NCBI RefSeq assembly: GCF_028858725.1
Contig: NC_084761.1
Coordinates: 34,192,501-34,256,500, forward strand
Length of the DNA stretch: 64,000 bases
Source: Colius striatus
Lineage: Eukaryota; Chordata; Aves; Coliiformes; Coliidae
Direction of reading: 5' to 3'
A program made the position numbers and the translations under genes. Positions 13,801-28,800 of the stretch are shown here, piece after piece. Positions within the stretch are counted from its first letter, which is position 1; every line of letters begins with the position of its first letter. A model generated the notes under the pieces. The model searched no databases. It saw nothing but the letters and a program-made list of their open reading frames with translations, and was not told the origin of the DNA.

Positions 13801-16800
13801 TGCTCTAAATAAATACACATATCTCTGCAGAAACCATCAGAAATTTGTCACAAATTTCTTGCTAGGAAGTCTCTCTGGAAATAAAAACTGTTTTCACATT
13901 TGTTGTGCCATATATAATTTTTTAAAATATATATATTCTGTGAGAGATCTGCAGGCAGATCAAAATTTATTATGAAGGCATATGTCTCAAGATGCACATA
14001 ATGTTTCAGAGAATGACAAAAGTGTTAAATAGGCTTGGAAAGTTTTCTCCAAGGTCCCACATCTCTAAAATCTTATTTTTTTTATTGAGTAAGGTCATTT
14101 GTACTTTTACATAAGAGAGGTTATGCATGAGAGGTGCCTAACAAATCTCATTAGAAGGCGATTGCCTCTAATAGGCAGCTGTCCTATCCACTGGAATTTA
14201 AGAAAAATACAAAAAGCTTTCTCCCTATCACTTTGGAAAGCAGAGTGATCTAATCAGCAAATACAGCCTGACAACACAGTCTAGCATAGAGTTTCATATG
14301 CATGTGTATGGAAATAAGGCCTAAATCTCCAAAACAAGTCTTCAGCCCACAGCAGAAAGTCATCCAAGTTTAGTTTGCTTTCCTCTAAGACAGATTCCAT
14401 CTTAACAGGAACTTGTTGCTCCAGAAGAAATACTGTTGCCAACTAAAATCAGTCATAACAGCTGTGAAATTTTGGAACTTTCTGCTTCAGTTTGCCTACT
14501 GCTGGTACCTAAGTTGTTTAAAGTCTAGGTTGCAGACATACTGGATCTACATCTGGACAGTCTGGTCTTAAAAATGAATGAAAAGCTATGGCTTGCTGCA
14601 AGTCTTTAAACTTTCCAAAATTCAAACAGTCTGAAAGAGGGATGAGGGATTTAAATTTGGGGGTTAAAAAAAGAAAAAAACCCAAAAACTCACAAACCCA
14701 AGATACTATCCACAAAGATACTGTCCAGTGAAAATTACCAGTAGCTCAGAGTATTATAGATGCCGATAGGAGAAAGAAAACACCACATTTTTTTAAAAAA
14801 GACAAAAAAATTACTAAAAAATATTTAGCTAGACACTGCACATTTAGAAAGAAGTGCAAATGTCAGTGAAATCAAACATTTTGTACCTTTTGGACAGCCC
14901 TTCAAAACATAAAAGTTCATCTCTTTGCAATGTTTTCCCATTGCAAGGAGGAGGCTCCACATAGCCAAGGCAACAGCAAGTATCCTAAGCAGGAGTCTGG
15001 CAGATGATAACCAACTGATACAAGTCAGCTTTGCTATGCTGTTTGATGATACAAAATAGAAACAGAAAATTCATGTGTTTAAAGGATCAACTGTTGTAAA
15101 AAAAAAAAAAAAAAGAACAAACAATGGTATAAACATGACAAATATGAGTTATTAAACTGTTTCTTCTAAAACCCTTCCAGTAACTTACCTGATCACAAGA
15201 TGAGGGGGGGAAAAAAAAAAAAAACCCAAATACAGGCCAACTGTATTACAAAAGAAAATAGTGTCAAACAACAACAAAACAAAACACCCAACAATTTCCT
15301 AAATTAATTTAACAAAAGATGACATCAAGGTACCTTAACATGGCCTTAACTCAAATAGAATTAAGGTATCAGAAACCAGGAGCTAAAACAGCAAAAAGGA
15401 ACAGGTCCTATCAATTTTTCCAAACCAGAACTGCTGGGTACAAGTAGAAACAACACAAATCAACTGTATGTATGCACTGCACAAATTTACTGCTAACAGA
15501 AGTTCAATGACTGAAAACACTACTGGAAAATAACAAACCTTACAAAGGTGCAAACTGTTGCAAATGAATTAAAACTGTGCTTTTAATGTCTGCAGTTCCC
15601 ATTTGTTCTAAGGTATATAATGGAATTATGTTTGTGTGAAAGAGAAAAAAAAAAAATCAGCTCATAATTTACATTCACATATCCAGGAAATATGTCTAGA
15701 CAAGGCTACAGTTAAATTATACATAGAAAGTATTTGAAAAAAAATCAGATATGCAATGAATATTAAAGATTTAAGTGTCTGAAAACCAGTCATGCTGAGT
15801 TAATCCTGTATCAAATCATCCTGAATAACTCGATAATCTAGTGATTACACTTCATGCCTTGCACTTTGCATCCCTGAGAATGCTGGAATGTTTCATAAAA
15901 ATTAATGTGGGAAATGAACAGATATAGGAAAACTGGAATATCACAAGATTTTTTTTTAAAAGTCAACAGTAACAGCCCGTTGCTAGCTCTCAAGCACCCT
16001 TTATATGTAAGGGGAAGAAAGTACATTTAAAACAAAAGAAAAATATTCCCCTCACTGAAAAGGGTTCTTATTGTACATTGAGGAAAACTAGATTTCTGAT
16101 TTTTTACCAGAAGACAGGTCCACAAAATTGCATGGCTCTAACATTTCATCTGTTACACGAAACAGCAGTTCCTGAATTGCTAGGAAAAGACTGCAGTAAG
16201 TTCAGTCTGAGTGCTACCAAATAAAAAAAATCCTATTTGCTCTTTAGCAGCAAGAGGACAAGTTGTTGCTTTGTAAGACACAAAACCACTGGGGTTAAAG
16301 TAAAAGCATTTTTCCTGCTTCCACAAGAATGACCTGTCTCTGAGAATGAAGACAATGAAAGAGAGTTGCCTTTCCTAAAACCAGAGTTCAAAGACCCTAA
16401 ACCTATGTAAATAGCTCCCAAATCCCGCAGAAGTATAATACACAAACAAGTAAAATACTTCCACATCTGGATAAGGACTCTGTGGATGCACATACTCAGT
16501 AAAGGCAAGTGAGGCAAATCCTGATAAACTGTAATATTACTCAAGTTCGTTCTAGCATGTCAGATTTCAATAAGCAAAAGCAAAGTAACATTTCACAGGA
16601 TCCAGAGTAGACGTAATGCTCCACTCAAGGAATATTTACTCATTGGAAACAAATGCAGGAGACTGTTGTGAAAACTGTTTGTGTAAATTTAAAATGCAAT
16701 GTCTCATCTGAGAAAGATCTCAAATTCATAAACATGTCTCACTGGAGATATATTTTCATAAGAATGAACTTTAAAAGAGATGAAATAGGAGTGTATCCAT

Positions 16801-19800
16801 CAGAGGTTCAGCTGGGTAGTTTTTCATGAGCCAGAATACACTTTCATAAATTTGCAAAGCTGGAATCAGGACTGTTGCCCAATGGAAGCATTTAATTTTA
16901 CATCTACACACAATTTCTTTTTGTTTAATGGAGTGGGACAAATGCAGGAGAGTTTTATATTTTGTTTGTGCTTTCTTACAAATTACGTGTGTCCAGAAAA
17001 ATGCAAGGCTATATTTCATTGTTTAATGTGGAGGTCAGTCTCGACTCTGCTCCTTTCAATCTGGATGAATTTCACTTCTTGACTTCTTTCTAGGAGTCAA
17101 AGATTCATCAAGTTATCATTCACTCCAAAAATGTACGGTTCAGGAAGATATTCAGATGGAGCTATACAGTGCTGGGCTAAAGACTACTCTACCGCAAGTC
17201 TGCTATAAACATCAGTCTGGAATAGTCTTAATGCTACATTTATTAGACACAAGAATATCAGCTCTTCAGCATAAACTGTATGAGAATCAAAAATAAAATT
17301 ACATCATTATGTTCCTAAAGAATGAGGGGGCAATGAGAAAAACAAAACACAAGGAGGACATAATTGAAAACTTGTTTACCAATAGGCCTACCAAGTCCTA
17401 AATGCAGAGCTTCTGTTGGATATCATCATACTGCTTAGAGATGTGAAGTCAGTAACAGCTGATGGAACCAGATTACAAATGTATGTACCTTACTGTATAA
17501 CTTAAAGTCCTGTGGGTACACATGCGCATCTGCTTAATTTAATTATCTTCTGTAACTAAATCTTTTTCTCACCATGACAAACAGTTTAAATAAAAAGAAG
17601 AAACACTAATAATTCCACAGTAGAAGTTCTTACCCCAGAGGTGTTGGATTTACTCAAAGCCAATTTATGAAATCCTCTCAATTAAAATAGTGGCTGTCAT
17701 AATCACAAGAGAGACCTGTTCAGATGGAAGTCTGCTTGAAAACTTTACTTGATTACTAAATCAATTCCCTCATACAGAACTGCAACTCTTTCTGTGACAA
17801 TGAAGAAACAAAATATGATTTAACCTTTTTAAATTATCCTAAATAACATCATCTTGCTAAGAAGTAATAAATTAATCTCAACATACGAGAAACAAATTAG
17901 GATTTTCTGCATTTGTTAGTAGTAGTTATCAAAAACAAATCTTCATACACAGTTGAATTTAGCCTCTGACAAATATGGGATGAGGAATAAAAAAAAGAGC
18001 ATAATACATATTAGAGGGTAGACTCTCCTGGTTCACTCAAAGATTGTGACTAAGAAAAGTGTTCATTAAAAGCCTCAATAAAAACTGTTACTTGTTAACA
18101 TTCCTCTAACATGAGACACAAAACACTCTAGAATTCATTCTGAAATAAAAGAGCGTGTGATAAACCTAGTCTAGGAATTAGATGAAGAAGGCTAGAGAGC
18201 AGAGGCCCTCAAGCCAGACACACATGCTACATTACTACTCTCATTCCATCCTCTCGTGTGTTCCTGCAGAAAATGGGAAAATCCTGTGAAGTTTTTCCGA
18301 TTGAAACGCATGAGTTCCGTTATGATAGACAGAGAACAGCCCTCAAATAAGTCATACTTCAGACATATAGAAACATTTTCATGTACTAATTGAGATAAGG
18401 AATAGGATAAAACTACATTCCATTTCCACTCACCCTCTAAAAACTTAGAAAAGAACAGGAAGCAAGCACTGTCTACTAGCATTCTCAAAGCTCCCAGCAG
18501 ACATGTCATCCCTGACCAAAACAACATTTCAGCAAAGCAAAGGAGCAAAACCTAATTCTAGAACAGCCATGATAGCTCCAAAGCAACTGAATCTCTTGCT
18601 CAATAACTCAGTTTTTCTTCTACATATTTATCATTTGCTGGGTAGCATTTTCTTCTGAATCTTGAGCATTGTTTTTACTTATCACGTTAACAGCATTCCT
18701 TTCTATAACGACACACTGAACTCTCTCCGTTTTCCACTAAAACATTAAGGTTCAGTAATTAAATGAAAACCCAAAAGGATGACTGTAATGATAAAACCCT
18801 TTCATCTACCTATAGGAAACACATTTGTTCATCTATTTTACCTGAAAAAAAAAGTCTGCCTTTTCATTTTGAGAAATTCAGAATAATATATCCTTACTAC
18901 TGTTTCTGCAAGCTAACACTACTTGTAAATTTATGGAAATTTTTGGTTGGTTGTTTTGGTGCTGAACTGACAAAACATGGCATATTCTGAGCATTTTATG
19001 GATTTATTTTGAGGTTTTGTTTTAGATTTTCTTCAAATCTTACTTAATAGCAGCACTTGATAACTTTGCCACAAAGGAATACCCACTACAAATAGTTCAA
19101 ATAATTGAACTTGCTTATGCAAATACAGATACTTACAACATGGAAGCCATGTAGTGGCCAGAAAATAATAAGTGGTGAAACAATTGGCTCCTAATTTCTT
19201 CTACATTAGGGCCACTTTTTGCCACCACTCCCTTACTAAGCTGTTGAAGAACAGTAGTTAAGAGGGTTACAGGATGTTCCCAGCTGCTGTTCCCTGCAAG
19301 TTAAGCGAAACAGAAAATATGGTGGTCAGCAAGAGACTTAGTTCTTTGGTATCCCAGAAAGTTCCCATTACTTTTATCCCTGATTTTCTTACGCTTAACC
19401 TCAATTAAATGTTAACTGCTGGCTCTCCTCTTTGAGAATTTGAATATTGTGTTAGCAGCAGCACCCAGAAACAAATCGAAGAATCAATCTTTGATTTGAC
19501 CTTTCTGCACATATTTAGCTCTCTCACTGCAATTAACTAGTACTTTCTCTATGGATTACTTTCTACAAATAAGTCTGTGAAGATAAATCAGGGAAATCAA
19601 AGCTTATTATTTATAATTCACTGAATTTATCCTCTCAATCCTGATCCACAGTTTATGGGGGGTGGGGGGGGGGAAGCTCAAATGCCACTGCAAGGTATTT
19701 CCAACTGGCCAACAACATCTCCATAAAGAGAAAAGCAGAACTGAGCGAGCAATGTCTTCCTATCATCTTTGACACAAATCAACTCAGTTTTTAACTGTTC

Positions 19801-22800
19801 AGGAAAATGTTGGCATTCAGTGTTGGACTCCCACAATGTTCTTTTACATATGGGATCTAAAGTCATAGGAGTTAGCTTTGGATTTACCCAATCTGTGGGA
19901 ACTTCAAGGATGAGAAAGAGCATGGCTTTACAATGGGGAAAGTGGTATGGTGGTATGTAGTACGGCTGTGGTATGGGGGAAGAAAAAGAAGAGTGGATAG
20001 GTAAACAGCTCTCTAATAATTTCCATGTAGTATGCAGTGTCTTTTAAAGAAATATCATTTCACTTTCAAATACAAGTCTGCAGATATCAGAAAGCATTTC
20101 TCTGAGACTTCCTTCCTAGCGTGACTCTCCCAAGAGATTAAAGAATGGTCCTTGTTCCAGACTTTAAATGGTGCCTACTTTCTTGCCCTGCTAAATAACC
20201 GGTCAAGTCAAGCGTCCATCCTCCTAAATACTCATCATTCTCTCCTGCACTTCCCCAAAAAGCATCAAAAAAATACAGCAGGCAATCAAAGAAACCAAAG
20301 ATTTTAAGCTTTCCTTAGCTTAAACCTTGAAGACTTATGTGACCAGAAGTCTCTTCAATCATCCAAGAAAAAAACCTGAGAGTCAACAGAAAAATTTCCC
20401 CTTGAGGACAAACACAATTAAAATTGTTACCAGAAGCTTACCTCAAATCTTTGTAAGCAAGGAAACCTTAGTAGACGCATGATGTTGTTACAGCAATTAA
20501 CATTGTATGGAAATTCAGAGTGCAGGCTCTTGTCAATGATATAAAAACCCTAATTCAGTCAAAACAACCTGTTGACCTAAACTCTGCGATGGATTGTAAG
20601 CATTTTTATTTACAAGAAATTATTAAAAACTGCAATATAAACCCTAAGTAATTTGCTATTTAACACAGAAGACGACATCTAGGTGGAAATACATTATCCT
20701 TAATAAAAAAAGAAAAAAAAAGAAATTAAGATAACTGATAACCTATACTTAAGAACTTGCCTATTACCCTATTGATAACAATAAAAAAGGAGTCATACAC
20801 TTTTGCAAATACTTAAGGATAATGACACACACATATATAGTTCTGTGGCCATAAGACAGGATCTTAACCACAGTTGAAAGAGGCAGGAACCAAAGAACCA
20901 AACCACCCTACAAGTGAAGTCAGTCTGTAATATATTTTTAGATAACCAAAAGTGTAATTCTATGCTAGCAAGCATACACTGACATCATTTGCCACTGGCA
21001 ATTACGCTAGTAGAAGGACTTGAGTAGTTTTTATACAGTCAGATAAACAGATAACTATCTTGAGTATCAAGGTAAATTATCACACTTTACCTGGCTTGAA
21101 CTTTATTATCTGGTTTAAAATCATTTCCTTTTCTCTTAACTTTTATGAATCTAGCAAACGACCAGGAACTGTAATCACTTGTCCCACCATTAAACAGTAG
21201 GCCTACCAGGGTCTCTAACAATATGCCCAAGCACAGAGAGATTAAAAACAAATTAGAAAAAGAGATGTCACTACACGCTACAGTTTGCAAGTGAGTATTA
21301 TATGTGTTTTGTAAACTACAGTTAAAATAAATTCTGATCAACTTCAATTCTGATCCGACCAAGCACCATGAAGATATTTAAAGGAACCTACATGCTCAAA
21401 CCCAGTATAAGCTGTATTGCTGGATGCACTTGGACTGTTTTAAAATATCAACTAGACATCACTTGACATTAGAGGGAGAGGGGGCAGGAGGAGGGAGTAG
21501 AAAGAAAAGAAGAAATATTGAAGTAGGGAAATTGAGTTGCTTCTGTCACCTCCCCCTCCAGCCACCCACCTTATTCCTCACCCTCACGTAAAGTCTTCAA
21601 GCAGAATATTTCAATGAAGGGACAAGCTGTGAGCTCTTTCTTGATATGTTTTTTATGTTGTCAAAACCAAATCTCTGCTTGCTTCTCTTACTTCTGAAGC
21701 ATTAATGATTATCTGCAAGAAGCATAGAAGTATCTAGTGAGCCTACATTGGTAAACTACAAGCTTTGAAGAATCATTGACTATCAAATGTCCCAGTGCAC
21801 TCTCCAAACACATAACCTTTATTCCAACAGGAACTTTCAGTAGAAAATGATGTGTGAACAGTAGACAGTGATGTTCACGCAAGTATACTGCATACAACCC
21901 AGCAGGCGATGTTTCTGGGTTTTTTGGATTATGCCCTGGAGGTGCTGGCACAATGGAATTTCAATACCATAATTGCTTATTTCTCTGTGTGCCAGCCTCT
22001 GAAATAACAGGTAGAAAGAAAAAAAAAAATACACATAAAGCAAACATTCTCTTTTTTAAATTACAGGAATCGCAAAATAAAGTGTTTTGAATTCTCTAGT
22101 TCAAACGATGTAATTTATAACCATGACACAAACAGAGAAGAAGCACAAAAGAAGGGAAAATACAGAAATAACATAACGTTCCCAAGGTTCAGTTTACAAG
22201 GACCTCACACAAAGTTTTTTTTTCTTGCAACTCTTACTAGAAACAGTATTATTTGCTAAAAATGCAGTAGCTGCCAAAAGCTATGATCCATCTAAAGCAA
22301 ACATGTTTAAGATGGAAATAGAGTGTTAATGCTGAAGAAAGACAGAATTGAGTATACAAGTTTTCTTTTCAAAGTGTTGAAGCAACTGCAGTACAGCATT
22401 AAGTTTGCTTTTCATCTTTCTGAGCAAAAAATGATTGCATTTGCAGATAAGCACCTAAATTAGAGAGAAGTACATAAAGACAATAACAAAAGTAATCAAA
22501 TTTCAAACTTTCTAATTAAACCTCTTTTTCCTGCAGAAGGTTATTGGGAATTCAACACTAGCCTTGGTTCACATGATAGAACAATGGGAAAATTTTCCGA
22601 ATGGTTGAACGCTAACCCTGACAAGTGTGGAGAGCCAACTACAATACATTATATGGTAGCATAACCTGCCACCCACGTTGCTGAGAGAACAGCTTTCAAA
22701 CACATGCACCGAGCTGTAAAACCACAAAATCCCTTATTACACATTGTCCTTTAGTTAAGGTGAAATACACTATCCTCCCTCCCCTTTTACAAACCTCCAT

Positions 22801-25800
22801 ACTTTTTTTTTAAGCTTTCATCTCTGAAGTTTATTTAGGAGCTAACTAAACTATTTTTCAGACTTTTTTTTTTTTCAAATGTCATTTTTCCTGTTTTGTT
22901 TTCTAACCAAAATAAAACCATGTTTTTACAGTAGACAGTGAAGCCTGTTATGTCTTCCACTGTTGCTTTTTTTATTAATACTGCTTCCACCTGTGTGACA
23001 TTATACAACATTTTAAAAGGAAATGTCTCATATATGACTAATTCATTTGTAAAGACATATTTCTGGAGTGATTTTTTTTTTCCCTTTTTTAATCAGATAC
23101 ATGACTCATCACTGGTAAATTAAAAAAAAATTGTTTCATCATGCTTTCAATTGGAAGACCAGACATTCTGCTATTTACAGAGATTCCTCTCCATTGTCAC
23201 GCAATTTGAACATATTCAAAAAGATAAACTGCCACAGTATGTGTGGTTATAGACACTGGCATTCAAGTAAGTCAACCACTGCTGTAGAACGACAAATGTA
23301 CTCCACCCTCATTACACCATGCTGTGGTTATCAAACATTTTTGCCTTTTCTGAAACGGGTAGGTTATAATAAAAAAGCAGACCAAATTATGTTATAATAA
23401 ACACTATAATAAAAAAAGCAGAAAAAGGGGCAAAACAAACAATACATGGGCACCCAAGATATGGTAAAAGTGGTAAAAATTGTTAGAAAACATAACTCTT
23501 GAATATGGGATGTGAACTACTTAATAATTTTAGGAATGCATACAACTTCATGCTACAAAAAAAAAAAAAAAACAGTCCCTGAAAAATGTTGGTGTATAAA
23601 GCTTAGTTAATGATTCTCCCCTCCAATCCCCCACCACCGCAAGTCTGTTGCTTGAATCACTGCATTCCAAGATAGTTAGAGGATATACACAGTTTCTTCA
23701 GGGGTTTTCAGTTGCAACTTTGCTGGCAATGAGAATTTTATTTGCAAGTGTTTCTATTCTACTGACAAGGTCAATTAGTCCAACGAACTATTGGTTGTTC
23801 TGTCTGATAGCTCAGTGTATTTATTCAAGCAAGCACTTTTACAACCCACAATTGAATGCAGACAGTTACCCTTGTAAACACGACTGTCCACAGGGATTTT
23901 CACTACATTTTGGGCATGTAAAAGAAAAACATGCTTTTCTTCCCTCAGCTAAATAGCACATAAGTTTGATTGCAACTTGAGTTTCAGGGAGTGAAGGGCA
24001 GTGAGGCTACTGTTTTAAATATATGATATATTGTACATAATTCCTGGGAGCTAAAGAACACAGATATTTACTTGGTCTCTCTAGGAGCACAAAAAAATTG
24101 ATAATTCTATCAAAGAGAGACAGATCAGCATCTCTGCTCTATCCAGGCATTAAAAAGACACGGTTTAGAAGAAACAAAGAGATGCTATATGTAGCACTAA
24201 GGGTTAAGGGTACAAAAAAATGCTTTCACAAAAGCCAGAAGCATGAGGGGGGGAAGGGAAATCTGCTGCAGAAGTTAGTAGAGTTGGAAAAAAAAAAAAC
24301 CAAACCACTATTCTAGGGCTATTCTACAGCTCTAGCTAGAATTTTTTTTAGGTCAGCAACACGACAATGACATTGGGAAAAGTGTGTGAAGAGGAAAAAG
24401 TGATCGACCCCAGCCTCACAGAACGTTTACTAAATGCATACATGAACTCCTTTGACCCTTCATAGAAAATCTTCTTGCCAAGAAGAGATTCTTCATTTTT
24501 CTAATTAGAAGTTGTCAAGAGGCTAGTTTATTAGCACGTTGCTCTTCATTATTTGAGTATTACCCAAACAAATCCTTCAGGGATATAAAGCAGATAAATT
24601 ATCATGGAGAACCGGTAATCTTTCATGGCTATTTATATCCAAAATGGCAGAATACAGACACTGCAAAAATTTAAAAGCCCATGAAAACCATCTGGAAAAT
24701 CTATAATACAGGAGACAGTCACAGATATAATCAATAAGGAAATATGGGTTCCATAAAGAATTTACAACATGGTACCAATAAGCACCACAGTTACAAGTTT
24801 CAGCCCGTCAGGTGTAAAATGGACACAATCCAGTGTAGACTCTGATTTGGGATACCGGTTTAATAGCATAGATAATCTGCACAAGACTACAAAAAAGTTG
24901 CTTATTCATCCCACAAGATAACCAATATTACTACCAATCTACAACAGTTAACTTCCTACATGCTTAAAAAAAGTGGTAGAGAATATCGCAGAACCTTAAG
25001 GGTTGGAAGTGGCCTCAAAAGATCACCTAGTACAATCCCCCTGGCAGAGCAGCACCTTCTAGAGTAGGTCACACAGGAACTTGTCCAAGTAGGTTTTGAA
25101 TGTCTCCAGAGATGGAGACTCCACAAACCATCTGAGCAGCCTGTTCCAGTGCTCTGTCACCCTCAAAGTGAAGAAATTTTTCCTTGTGCTTCTTTGGATG
25201 CTCATCTAAATCTGCAGTTGGTTTCCTATACTATTTTATATTTGCTGTAAGGCCACAACTTTAACCCTATTTTTCTTAAAAATATTAATAGAAAAAGTTC
25301 AAGTACTTATCCCTCTCACACACCGAGCACTATCTGCAACCTGCTCCTGTCCACCACAGAGAAGACTGGCATTTGTTTGCAGTACTTTAATTGCAATATC
25401 CTACTGGGATTTTGCATTAATGACATGAAAAATTCCCCATCATATTAGAGAATAGTTTCCCAGCATCAATAACACACTTTAAAAAAAAAAAAATCTGAAG
25501 TTTTAAGACATCCAAACCAGAAAGATTTTTATGGAAGTGAAATATGTAATGAACAAGCTTTTCAAGAAATCTCTTCAAACCCACCTAACTAAAATTTCAT
25601 GCACAGAAAAGAGATTAAATCAGATAACCAAACACTCACTACAAAACAGATATAATATAGCACAACATAACTGATTAGCATCAAACTGATAAGTTCTCGC
25701 CTTTTCTCATTGGCAGCGGAGAGGGCAGCTTTTTCACTTTTACACAAAAATCATAGGTGTTTTCCAATTCCTTTTCAATGGTGAAACTAAGATCAAATAA

Positions 25801-28800
25801 TGAAGAAAAAGGTTTTAATTCCAGGCAAAGTTTTCACATACATGTAAAACTTTGTGCTTCAATCAGTTCCTAGACTCTATATACTTGAGTTCCCTGGAGG
25901 AAAGTTCTGTACTTCATCAAGTTCCTGGCTTACACAGAGCTGTTGCCACTTTCACATCAATTTTTCTCTGCTTTAGAAGGTCAAGTCAGACTGACTATTA
26001 AAAGTACAGGGCCCCTTTAATGTCCCACATCCTCCAGAGGCAAAAAGAGGCTCCTTCATATACTTGGTTTTGAACGTTGGGATACAAAGCAAGAAAATGT
26101 ATCTCTCTAGGTGCCACAGCATAAAACCGATGTTTAGTTGTCTTTATTTTTTTTCCCCCCTCTAAGATCCAGCAGAAGAGATGTTTATTTCCTCTTAAAA
26201 TACCATTTAAGAGCAAGATAAGATAAAAATGCTTAACAATTTTATGATGTGAGGACCAAAATAATCCTCTGTTCTTCAGAACTCTTCGAGATGTGATGTA
26301 GAACTCACTGCTTGTACACAGATACCTCACATGCACAGAAGTCTATTTCAATAATGGCATTTCTCGTTATTGCCCAGGAAGCTCTGTTCCAATGTATCAC
26401 CATTCCAGGGTATAAAAAGCGGGGAAGTTGCAATCTTGTTCAGAATTTCCATGGTTTGAAGCATGTACTAGTTGATTTCCATAAGGACAGGAATGATGAG
26501 TAGGTCATTTCACCTACAGTAATTATGACATTAGTAGGGAATCGTGCTGTTACGTCATTAAATGAGCCTTCTTTTTTTCTAAAGAAGGGTTTGTCCCCAT
26601 TGGTGACTCAAAATATCCTCCCCAATGGAAGGCGGAAGTATGGAGCACAAACTGCATCAGATGGAAATAACCATGCTTCCTAAACTTGACTTGTACCCTT
26701 GAGATCAATCACAAGGCTTCATAGCTAACCAGTACTGCTTTGCAGACTTCCAGTACTGGTAAATTTTAGATGTAAGGAACAGGTAGTGGCTTGCTAAATC
26801 CATACTCAAAACTACCTTAACAGTAAGATAGCAATCAAAATGAGCAAGCTGCTGTGATGATCTCATCTGCAGAGCATCCTAGAGACAAAGGCTACAGTTT
26901 GAAAATCTGTAAACTGAAGTTTACTCCCTTTTTTCTTAGCATCAAGTGTGGTTTACAGAAATCAGACTAAATGTTTTTAATTGACATTCTGAACTCAAGG
27001 AATAATTAGAGATCAGAAATGCATCTTATATAGAAGAAAAAACGCAGAGCAATGGTTTCAAACCAAAGTACTTGAAGTCTTGTCAGGAAACTAAATAAAA
27101 CAGTAAAAACTCAGTACTCTTATCTTCAGAAGAAAGCAGTTTAAAATGCACCTTAGGAGATGTTTGATCAGAGACTCAGATACGGTACCTTTTATCGATT
27201 TCCCGACTTGCAACAGTTCTATGACAAGTTAGCATCTCCTTGCTCCTCAGTATCTGACTTTACTCCACATACAGAAAATATGCCAAGCTTGCTAGCTGTT
27301 GAATTTCAGAAACTCTCTAGGGTAGTCCAGCCTCTTCATTACTATCACTTCACACTATAAAGAGATTACAACAGGGTCCAACTTCCTAAACTACCTCTGG
27401 GAAATGCCCCCGAGTTTGGACATTCCTGTGGTTGCTAACTCCTTGCTCTAGCCCAGAACCTCTTGGAGACAGTGAAGAAGTGGCCCTGTCCGTGGTGCTT
27501 GGTTACGATACCACATCACCGTGGGGGGCTTTGGCGAGTGTCTTCTCCTAAGTAAGGGGAATCTGTTGCTGCCCAATGACAGAGCACTGCTCATCTATAA
27601 AGGTTGTTAACCAAAGCTGTTACCCTGTTCCAGTAGCATCACCTTGGACTGAATGGCTTCTGAAAGAAGCAAAGAACGAACATCGTGCTTACCTAGATTA
27701 CATAAAGTCATGATGCTATCTGTTTCATTTGCCCTATGGCATAAAGAGAGCACATTCACAGTCAGAAGCTCCCAGTCTCCCCCTTCAGTGGAGTATTTCA
27801 CTTCCTTTTTAGCCCGAATTACTACCCTTAAGTGATTTGAAAAGCAAAGCAATGTACCAGTAATTGATCAGCACTACCCCAAACCTTGCCAGTTTCTCTG
27901 AACAACACAAACAACCAAATGAAAAGCACACCTTATTCCAAATAAAAAAATCATAGGAAAGTCCAAAAACTGCTGGATGAACTAACTCTTACTGGAATAG
28001 GAAGGAAGTTATACCTGCCTAGTTGCACCTTGCCTAGTTACAACCAAGACATGTACACTACATTCTGTTGTTAAGTCCTCTACAGGGCACAGCAGAATAA
28101 AAGACTGTCTCTTTCAGGAGAAATTCTGCCTCTTAAAGCAACTTTAATTTTGGAATTAAAGACCAGTGACTTCTCAGATGGGAACTAATGTAGGAATTGA
28201 GTAGCTATTTTCAGAAATCTAACACATACCTTCCCGGAGGGTCTTTTATATCCAAAGATGTAGAACTGGCTAATACAAGAGTTTACAGGTTTCTTGCTTT
28301 CCTGTGTGAAATCCCTGCATTACAGACTGACAGCAGAAGCTGCTGAAACTACTAAGTGAATATAATCTGAAATCCTGCCCACACTTAGCATCTCAACACT
28401 TAATCTTTTCATGGCAAGATGAACTGATGATGACCTAAATGTCTTGGAGGTACAAACGCAACAAGCAAGTGAGCGTTATTTGAAGAGACCAGATATCTTT
28501 TGCAGCCAAGATTTCACTCTTATCCTTTGTGGTGGGTTACTTTCATATAATGAGAAAGTTTAATAACTGAAATAACACAATGAAGACTCTGGATGCTGTT
28601 CCAAAAATGCCTCTGTAAGACTGTCTTGTCTATCCACACTGTTTCGCCGTTATGTGGGAGAACTCCAAGATTGGAAATGAAAAAATATTTGCTCTCCAAG
28701 CTTGACAGCTGTGATAAAAGGACACCTAAGTCACAGGAGAAGGTTTATTGAACATATCTTAACTGTAGTCCCTGCAGCTGAACAAAAGAATAATAGTGCC

